From contig JADFNR010000059.1 of the NCBI GenBank assembly GCA_022563275.1, positions 1 to 20,716 of the forward strand: a stretch of 20,716 nt of DNA. Reading direction: 5' to 3'. This DNA comes from Chloroflexota bacterium (lineage in GTDB: Bacteria > Chloroflexota > Dehalococcoidia > UBA3495). Position numbers and translations under genes: made by a program. Position 1 is the first letter of the stretch. Each line of letters begins with the position of its first letter. The notes beneath the pieces are model-generated. The model saw nothing but the letters and a program-made list of their open reading frames with translations. It had not been told where the DNA came from and searched no databases. This document shows positions 7,236 through 12,895 of this stretch, in pieces.

Positions 7236-7633
7236 GCGGATTTCTCGATACGTCGATGCTGGTACGATATTTGGTCCGAGACGTGCCTGAGATGGCGGAA
7301 CAAGCGGCCAAACTCATCGACGGTGAAGAGGACCTCTGGGTCACGGGAGTGGTATTGGCTGAAGTCAGCTATGTGCTGAGATCGACTTACCTGCTGCCGA
7401 GGGAGATGGTCATAGACCATCTCTTGACGTTCCTGAGCAAGCAGAATGTATCCTGTTACGGTTTGGATAAAGGGACAGTCCAACAAGCGTTGCTCATGTG
7501 CCGGCCAACCGGCCGTATCTCAGTCGCCGATGCAATGATCTGGGCGGCAGCCAGGAGTTCAGGCCTGAACGTCGTCTATTCGTTCGACCAGAGGTTCCCC
7601 AGCGAAGGTATAGAAGTGCGGACCGGGCCATAA
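7232..7633 (+). CDS. vapC: PIN-domain ribonuclease toxin, VapC type
   Basis: This is a 133-residue PIN-domain protein. The four expected acidic residues for Mg2+ binding are visible: Asp6 in FLDTSMLVRYL, Glu44 in LAEVSYVL, Asp100 in SVADAMIWA and Asp119 in YSFDQRF. VapC toxins cleave tRNA or rRNA when freed from antitoxin. The start is the GTG at 7232 because it places the conserved LDTS strand at the N-terminus as in the family and overlaps the antitoxin stop. A longer frame upstream lies entirely within the antitoxin gene. No strong ribosome site precedes it, which agrees with coupled translation. The RNA target cannot be told from sequence. Confidence 0.87.
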   Translation: MSGFLDTSMLVRYLVRDVPEMAEQAAKLIDGEEDLWVTGVVLAEVSYVLRSTYLLPREMVIDHLLTFLSKQNVSCYGLDKGTVQQALLMCRPTGRISVADAMIWAAARSSGLNVVYSFDQRFPSEGIEVRTGP

Positions 7634-7648
7634 CCCAAAAGCCCGCCC

Positions 7649-8827
7649 CTACCCGCCCTTGATCAGCACGACCTCGTGTTGGACCGGGGAGCTGGCGAAG
7701 GGGCCGTCGGCTGACATGAACACGTCGATCTCCGACCGGACCCCGAACTCGGGCAGGTAGATGCCCGGCTCGATGGAGAAGCAGATCCCGGGGATGATGC
7801 GGCGGGTGTCATGGGTCTCGAATCCGTCCAGGTTGACCGCCTCGCTGTGGACTTCGAACCCGATGCTGTGGCCCAACCGGTGGGTGAAGTACTCGCCGTA
7901 GCCTCGGCTGGCGATGTGATCGCGGGCCACCTGGTCGGCCTGCCAGCCCTGGACGGCCGTTCCCTGGTTGTGGGCGTCCTCCAGATAACGCAGCGCGGCG
8001 TCCCTGGCGCCCACGACAATGTCGAAGATCTCCTGATGCCGTTGAGGGACGCTGTCTCCGACGTAGGCCACCCAGGTGATGTCGGCATAGACACTGCCAG
8101 GTTCTGTCCCCTTGGCCCAAAGGTCGATCAGCAGCCAATCGCCCTTCTTGATGGCGCTGGTCCGGTCGGCCGAAGGTTCGTAGTGTGGGTCCGAGGCATT
8201 GGCGTTGACCGCCACGATGGGGCCGTCCGGAGTAGTGATACTCTCTGCGGCGAACCGCTCCCGGATGAACTCGGCCACTTTGAATTCAGTTACTCCCTCC
8301 GCCAGATTTTCCCCGGCGTAGGCAAAAGCCTCGTTCACGATCCGTCCCAACTTGTCCGCGGTGACGCGGTGGTCGGCCAGTTGCTCAGGCGTCCACTGAT
8401 GGGTGGCGTACTGCATCAGGTCGGCGGAAGAGACTACCTCGGGGCCCAGGCCGCGCACCAACTCCACCGTGCCGGCGTCCACCCGGGACACACGGGGCAG
8501 GGCGTTACCGGGAGAGTACTCCATGGCGACCCGGTTCACCCCGGACAGCAGGCCCTGTAGCGCCGTGAGCATGGAATCCCGGCTGCTGTAGACCGTCACC
8601 GAAACGCCGGACTCGGAGAACTTTCCGGCATCGACGTGATGGACCAGCAACGTCGGCTCTCCATGAGCGGGAAGGTAAAAATAACAGGGCCGGGTGACAT
8701 GCCCCGATGCCGGGATGACCAGCGAGAAAATGGGGTTGGACTGGCGGTAGTCGTAAACCAGCCAACCGGGAATCCCCTCCTTTGAGAGAAATTCTTGGGC
8801 CATACTGTAGATCTGAGTTTGTTTCAT
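7649..8827 (-). CDS. M24-family metallopeptidase (Xaa-Pro aminopeptidase/dipeptidase-like)
   Basis: This 392-residue protein has an N-terminal creatinase-like domain (about 1-145) and a C-terminal pita-bread peptidase domain. All five metal ligands of the family are present: Asp235 (LLIDLWAK), Asp249 (YADITWV), His320 (HRLGHSIGFEVH), Glu353 (SIEPGIYL) and Glu366 (VRSEIDVF). It is therefore probably an active dinuclear metallopeptidase that removes Xaa-Pro ends, although creatinase-type hydrolases share this fold. I chose the ATG at 8827, but no clear ribosome site precedes it. A TTG at 8884 with AAAGG almost adjacent is the alternative. The stop TAG lies inside the recurrent 10-mer CCGCCCCTAC (7643-7652), so the gene end touches a dispersed repeat. 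It lies 80 bp downstream of an SDR gene in the same direction. Confidence 0.9.
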   Translation of the reverse strand: MKQTQIYSMAQEFLSKEGIPGWLVYDYRQSNPIFSLVIPASGHVTRPCYFYLPAHGEPTLLVHHVDAGKFSESGVSVTVYSSRDSMLTALQGLLSGVNRVAMEYSPGNALPRVSRVDAGTVELVRGLGPEVVSSADLMQYATHQWTPEQLADHRVTADKLGRIVNEAFAYAGENLAEGVTEFKVAEFIRERFAAESITTPDGPIVAVNANASDPHYEPSADRTSAIKKGDWLLIDLWAKGTEPGSVYADITWVAYVGDSVPQRHQEIFDIVVGARDAALRYLEDAHNQGTAVQGWQADQVARDHIASRGYGEYFTHRLGHSIGFEVHSEAVNLDGFETHDTRRIIPGICFSIEPGIYLPEFGVRSEIDVFMSADGPFASSPVQHEVVLIKGG

Positions 8828-8907
8828 TAGATGGGTCGCTGAGCCATTGGTTAGTCTCTGATTCCCAAATTGGAGGGAGGACAAACCTTTGATAAGTTGA
8901 TTATCGC

Positions 8908-9702
8908 CTAGTTGATCGTCTGGCGCATGCCGCCATCCAGCACCACGCTGGTGCCGGTGATGAACGAGGCCCGGTCTGAGGCCAAGAACGCAACCAGATC
9001 GCCCACTTCCTCGGGTTTCCCCAGCCGGCCCATGGGGATGGCTTTAACGGTGTCCTTCATCAGGTCATCGAACGCCTTTCCGGACTCCTGAGCTTCGGAC
9101 TCGATGGACGAAGCCAGGTAGTCGGTTTCCACCGGTCCCGACACCAGGTTGTTGACGGTGATATTGAAGGGGGCCAGCTCGTTGGCCAGCATCTTGGAGT
9201 AGCCGATCAATGCCAATTGCGAGGCGGCGGACAGGGCTGCGCCGCTGGCCGACCTCCGGCCCAGGGAGGGCAGAAGGTGGACGATGCGCCCCCAGCGCTG
9301 TTGTTTCATATATGGGATGACTTCCCTGGTAAACCGGACTGAACTTAGGAAGTTCTCCTCCAGGGCGGTCATGATGGTTTCGTCGCTGAATTCTGAGGGA
9401 CGTCCTAGGGGGCCGTAACCCATGTGGGTGACCAGGATTCCGATCTGGCCGAACCGGTTGAATGTGTCCCGGACCACGCGCCGGATGTCCCGGGCGACGG
9501 ACAGGTCGGCGGGAATGGCCAAGACGTGTTGCTGGGAGCCCACGCGGGCCAGCTCGATCTCCGTGTGGCGGAGGTCGGTTTCCGTGCGGGCGCAGATCGC
9601 CACGTTGGCCCCTTCCTGGGCAAACGCCAGGGCGATGGCCCGGCCCATGCCTCTGCTGGAGCCTCCAACGATGGCAACCCGGTCTTTAAGTCCCAAGTCC
9701 AT
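8908..9702 (-). CDS. SDR-family protein lacking the catalytic Tyr-Lys pair
   Basis: This is a 264-residue short-chain dehydrogenase/reductase fold. The nucleotide-binding glycine motif is GGSSRGMG (13-20), with CARTE after the second strand and a C-terminal FITGTSVVLDGGM, all as in FabG-like reductases. However, the active-site segment reads ALSAASQLALIGYSK. At the YxxxK positions it has Leu157 and Ser161, and NNAG is replaced by THMG. The known beta-ketoacyl-reductase-like SDR subgroup (the cd05344 type, from memory) also lacks the tetrad and has a similar 'LSxAAR' segment, so this is probably a family trait and not damage. It may bind NAD(P) or an acyl-CoA without standard reductase chemistry. 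The start ATG has GGGAGG 10 nt upstream. Confidence 0.88.
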   Translation of the reverse strand: MDLGLKDRVAIVGGSSRGMGRAIALAFAQEGANVAICARTETDLRHTEIELARVGSQQHVLAIPADLSVARDIRRVVRDTFNRFGQIGILVTHMGYGPLGRPSEFSDETIMTALEENFLSSVRFTREVIPYMKQQRWGRIVHLLPSLGRRSASGAALSAASQLALIGYSKMLANELAPFNITVNNLVSGPVETDYLASSIESEAQESGKAFDDLMKDTVKAIPMGRLGKPEEVGDLVAFLASDRASFITGTSVVLDGGMRQTIN

Positions 9703-9828
9703 GGCCGCTCAACCTCCCGGGTCTAGGTCTTGGAGAGCCCCCAGATTTTTGGGACGGTCCATATTAAGACCCTGGAACACCGGCCAGACTAACACGCGGA
9801 TTTCTCTGGCACAATTCCCCCGTTGGGG

Positions 9829-9870
9829 TTGGATTGGTGGACTTGGATTGGTGGACCCGGTTTGGTGGAG
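9829..9870. repeat. 14-bp tandem repeat, two perfect copies plus one degenerate
   Basis: TTGGATTGGTGGAC occurs at 9829-9842 and again at 9843-9856, followed by a third copy matching at 10 of 14 positions (9857-9870). It lies in the 197-bp gap between the SnoaL-like gene and the SDR gene. No function is evident. Confidence 0.75.
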
Positions 9871-9899
9871 AGAGTACATGATTCGATTTTGAAGCGGAA

Positions 9900-10322
9900 T
9901 CAAGAGATCTCTGGGGTAGGGGCGCCAACCTGCCGCATCAGTCCGATGGTGTCTCCGTAGACCAGACCGCTGGTTATCCGGCCATCTGAAATCTTGAATA
10001 ACGCGATCCCGCCATACTCAACTCTTTTGCCGGTAGGGGCGGCCCCGTACAGTTCTCCCAGATGAGTCCCGCTGTAGGTCAGCCGGGCCATCACCCCGTC
10101 GCCCTCGGCCAGCAATTCTTCGACATGGTTGTGAAAATCAGGGAAGGCGGCCCGGACCTGTGCCACGTATCCGCGAAATTTGCTTCTGCCAGCCACGGTC
10201 ACACCCAACGAACCCCGGAATTGGATGTCCGGGGCGATAATCTCGTCGATAACCGCGTCGTCCCACCGGTTCCAGAGGTCGTCGTAGTAGTGATGGATCA
10301 GTTTTTTGTTGTCGTCTAGCAT
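9900..10322 (-). CDS. SnoaL-like (ester cyclase / NTF2-fold) protein
   Basis: This is a 140-residue NTF2-like cone fold of the SnoaL/ester-cyclase type. The signs are the N-terminal helix NKKLIHHYYDDLWNRWD followed by IDEIIAPDIQFRGS, the segment AFPDFHNHVEELLAEGD with VMARLTYSGTHLGEL, and TGKRVEYGGIALFKISDGRI near the end. Members range from polyketide cyclases to enzymes of unknown substrate; the Asp-His of PDFHNH is the usual catalytic region. The start ATG lies 18 bp after the stop of the CoA-transferase gene, so the two are probably co-transcribed. The stop is TGA, an ordinary use of TGA as terminator in this genome. Substrate unknown. Confidence 0.82.
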   Translation of the reverse strand: MLDDNKKLIHHYYDDLWNRWDDAVIDEIIAPDIQFRGSLGVTVAGRSKFRGYVAQVRAAFPDFHNHVEELLAEGDGVMARLTYSGTHLGELYGAAPTGKRVEYGGIALFKISDGRITSGLVYGDTIGLMRQVGAPTPEIS

Positions 10323-10340
10323 TGGGCCCTGGCCTGGGAA

Positions 10341-11534
10341 CTAGATGACCTCTTGGCTTTTGAGCTCCTCGATCTCGGCGGAGGAAAAACCCAGGTCTTG
10401 AAGTATTTCCTGATTGTGCTCTCCCAACAGCGGCGGATGGCGGTCCAGACCACCCGGAGTGCGGGAAAACTTGATGGGCAGGCCGGTCTGCTTGATCATG
10501 CCCAACGTAGGGTGAGACATCTCCAGAACCATGTCTCTGGAGAGCAACTGCGGGTCTGAAAACACATCGGCCAGATCGTTGATGGGGCCGCAGGGCACGC
10601 TGAATTTCTGCAGCTTCTCCACCCAGTAGGCAACTGGATGCTTGATGAATATTCCCTGTAGATGGGGCACGATCTTGCTCCGGTTGTGCGCCCGCTCCAC
10701 GTTGGTCGTATAGTCCGGGTCGTCCTTCAACTCCGGCATCTCCATGCCCTCGCAGAACCGCTCCCAGATGCGCTCAGAGCCCACGGCCAAGTTGAGGTAC
10801 TTGTTGTCTTGGCACATAAAGGCCTGGTAGGGCACCAGGTTGGGATGGGCGGCGCCCAAACGTTTTGGCGGCTCTCCGCTGGCGAAGAAATTTGCCGCTT
10901 GATAGGTGAGCCAGGCCACCTGGGCGTCCATCATAGAGATGTCGATGTACTGTCCCTGGCCCTCGCCCTCTTTAGACCGGCTGTGGATGGCGGTCATGAC
11001 CGCGAAGGCGGCCCACATTCCGGCTCCGATATCGGCCACCGCGATCCCCACCTTTTGGGGGTCGCCATCGGGCTCTCCGGTGATGCTCATCAGACCGCTG
11101 ATGCCCTGCATGATCTGGTCATAAGCGGGCCGGTTGCGGTAGGGTCCCGTCTGGCCGAACCCAGAGATGGAGCAAAATACGATGCCGGGGTTGACGGCGT
11201 TAACCGCATCGTAGCCCAGGCCGAAACGGTCCATCACGCCTGGGGTGAAGTTCTCCACCACCACGTCGGCGTCCTTGGCCAGCTTCAAAAAAATCTCTTT
11301 GGCCTTCTCCTCTTTGAAGTTGAGGGTCAAGCTCCGCTTATTGCGGTTGATGGACAGGAAATAGGCGCTCTCGCCGCCCAAGAACGGAGGACCCCATTTG
11401 CGGGTGTCGTCGCCGGAGCCGGGTATCTCGATCTTTATGACATCGGCGCCGTAGTCTCCCAACATCAGCGTGCAGAACGGACCGGCCAGGGCCCGGGTCA
11501 GGTCCAATACCCTGATCCCTTCAAGTGGTTTCAT
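10341..11534 (-). CDS. Class III CoA-transferase (CaiB/BaiF family)
   Basis: This is a 397-residue class III acyl-CoA transferase that moves CoA between carboxylic acids through an aspartyl-CoA thioester. The N-terminal motif MKPLEGIRVLDLTRALAGPF, then GADVIKIEIPGSGDDTR, RNKRSLTLNFK and ADVVVENFTPGVMDRFGLGY are all characteristic. The catalytic aspartate is Asp168 (GIAVADIGAGM), matching Asp169 of formyl-CoA transferase. The start at ATG 11534 has AAAGGAG 11 nt upstream. The frame stays open a further 210 codons 5', but that part is not protein-like and runs through an intergenic hairpin. It heads a minus-strand run with the SnoaL-like gene and possibly the SDR. The acids used cannot be inferred. 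Confidence 0.93.
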   Translation of the reverse strand: MKPLEGIRVLDLTRALAGPFCTLMLGDYGADVIKIEIPGSGDDTRKWGPPFLGGESAYFLSINRNKRSLTLNFKEEKAKEIFLKLAKDADVVVENFTPGVMDRFGLGYDAVNAVNPGIVFCSISGFGQTGPYRNRPAYDQIMQGISGLMSITGEPDGDPQKVGIAVADIGAGMWAAFAVMTAIHSRSKEGEGQGQYIDISMMDAQVAWLTYQAANFFASGEPPKRLGAAHPNLVPYQAFMCQDNKYLNLAVGSERIWERFCEGMEMPELKDDPDYTTNVERAHNRSKIVPHLQGIFIKHPVAYWVEKLQKFSVPCGPINDLADVFSDPQLLSRDMVLEMSHPTLGMIKQTGLPIKFSRTPGGLDRHPPLLGEHNQEILQDLGFSSAEIEELKSQEVI

Positions 11535-12018
11535 GCCTATTTGGTCTCCTTTGATCAATGGGGTTGGGTGGAGCCCTGCTCGAGGCAGCCCCATTGCCAG
11601 GCCAAATATTACCACAGGGATGCAGGCCCGTTGGGCCTCCGGAGCAACTTTCCGTTTGGATGGGCCGGATAGGGGGCGGGCATCACGCCTGCCCCTATAT
11701 TTTTTCTTTTCCCACCCCTTGATTGGCCCAGTTGGCCCCCACGAATGGCCCCTGTCGCTTGTTCCTATTGGCCCTGTGAGAACAGGTATTCCGGCCCCAT
11801 CTGAACCACAGAACCGGACCGACGTTGCCTTAATCATAAGGAGCCAGATTGAAAGAATTGCTATACCGGACCGGATGCCGCTCCTGGTAGATCTGAGGGC
11901 GGATATCCGGCCGGACGGATCCCAACGTTTTGCCCGGCGGCCCAGATGCCTGATGGACAAGGTCATTCTGGACACCTTCTGCTGGTCTACCGGGCCTACA
12001 TGGAAGTGTGAAGAATCA
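11535..12018. other. Gene-free 484-bp divergent spacer
   Basis: No convincing gene lies between the CoA-transferase and lipoprotein starts, which are divergent. It carries the CoA-transferase ribosome site (about 11546-11552), a small hairpin AGGCCC-gtt-GGGCCT (11624-11638) and a large palindrome followed by a T-run (11669-11710). The remainder has several TGGCCC-type repeats (about 11710-11780). Both frames that cross it are tails of neighbouring open frames and do not read as protein. Confidence 0.6.
11669..11710 (+). terminator. Palindrome with T-run, terminator-like but without an upstream gene
   Basis: ATAGGGG and CCCCTAT border an inverted repeat with GCGGGC and GCCTGC inner arms around a short ATCAC loop (11669-11698, one extra G in the left arm). 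ATTTTTTCTTTT follows on the plus strand. This is the form of a rho-independent terminator for plus-strand transcription, yet no plus-strand gene ends here. It may act on antisense or unannotated RNA, or be a mobile palindrome. Confidence 0.45.
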
Positions 12019-12846
12019 ATGATCAAACCGTTCCGTATAGCAGCGTCCCTGCTAATCATCGCGATCGTTTCTGTTGCCTTGTCAGCCTGCGGTTCCGGCG
12101 GCGCCAACGTGGCGGCGCCGCAAGATACCGAGGCTCCCTCAGCGATGGCGGCTGAGACCACCACGCTTGCAGAACCCTCGGAGCCGGCAAAGCCTGAAGC
12201 AAACGTGATCGCGGCGCCCTCGCCGGCAGATACTCCGGCCGATTCAACTGTTCAAGCAGTCCCTGAATCACCGGCGGAAACGACTGCCGATACCGGTGAG
12301 ACGGCCAGCGCCGAAGTGGCATCGGTCCAAGATTCGGCCACGGTGGAGGTGAACTTACCCGAGGCCGAGGCGGGTGAATCGGCCCTGCTGACTTTATATG
12401 CCGATTACGGCTTCTCACTCAAGTTGGACCTGGGCGCTGAGATCCAGGCCTCCGGATGGACCGAGCCCGGACCCAGCGTGACCCAGGGAATCATCGCTTT
12501 CACCTATGGCGGAGTTAACGCCAATCTCGTGTGGGGTCCCCCCGAAGACCGCACCGCCCTCACCTTCCTGGCCGACACCTACAACATCCTGAGGGCCAGC
12601 CAGCCAACCGTGACCTTTGAATCGATCAGCGACGGCGACCTTTTGATCAGCGATCAGGAAGGCGTTTACGGGGGATTCAAGGCCGCGGACGACAGCGGCG
12701 CCTCCATCGGCGGAGGGCTTATCGGCGCTTGGATCTGCGGAGACAGCGAGACCGCGTTCCGCATGACTCTAACCGGAGAGGACGCCACGGTAGTCCAACT
12801 GCGTTTTGACCGGCTCCTCGAGAACTTTGCGTGCTCATCATCCTAA
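12019..12846 (+). CDS. Secreted lipoprotein with Ala/Pro/Thr/Glu-rich linker, unknown function
   Basis: This is a predicted lipoprotein of 275 residues. MIKPFR is followed by a hydrophobic stretch and the lipobox L-S-A-C with Cys24. Residues about 30-120 are a low-complexity linker rich in Ala, Pro, Thr, Glu and Asp. The globular part (about 125-275) begins near LYADYGFSLKLDLGAEIQ and ends in FDRLLENFACSSS. It contains two cysteines (WICGD and FACSS) and reads as a compact beta-rich domain that I cannot name. I chose the ATG at 12019 as the only start that puts a signal peptide at the N-terminus; the ribosome site is weak. The next gene, encoding the large repeat protein, starts 49 bp downstream on the same strand, so the two may be co-expressed and act together at the cell surface. 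Confidence 0.82.
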   Translation: MIKPFRIAASLLIIAIVSVALSACGSGGANVAAPQDTEAPSAMAAETTTLAEPSEPAKPEANVIAAPSPADTPADSTVQAVPESPAETTADTGETASAEVASVQDSATVEVNLPEAEAGESALLTLYADYGFSLKLDLGAEIQASGWTEPGPSVTQGIIAFTYGGVNANLVWGPPEDRTALTFLADTYNILRASQPTVTFESISDGDLLISDQEGVYGGFKAADDSGASIGGGLIGAWICGDSETAFRMTLTGEDATVVQLRFDRLLENFACSSS

Positions 12847-12895
12847 GTTGGCAGTCTTAGACCAAAGACCCAAATCTTAAAAAGGTAAGGAAAGC

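Noticed and set aside
10662..11672. Plus-strand frame of 336 codons over the CoA-transferase gene
   Set aside because: It is antisense to the CoA-transferase, has shadow-type composition and no ribosome site, and runs into the intergenic hairpin.
11535..12164. N-terminal extension of the CoA-transferase frame
   Set aside because: The extension has no protein-like pattern, the family motif begins exactly at the ATG 11534, and AAAGGAG precedes that ATG.
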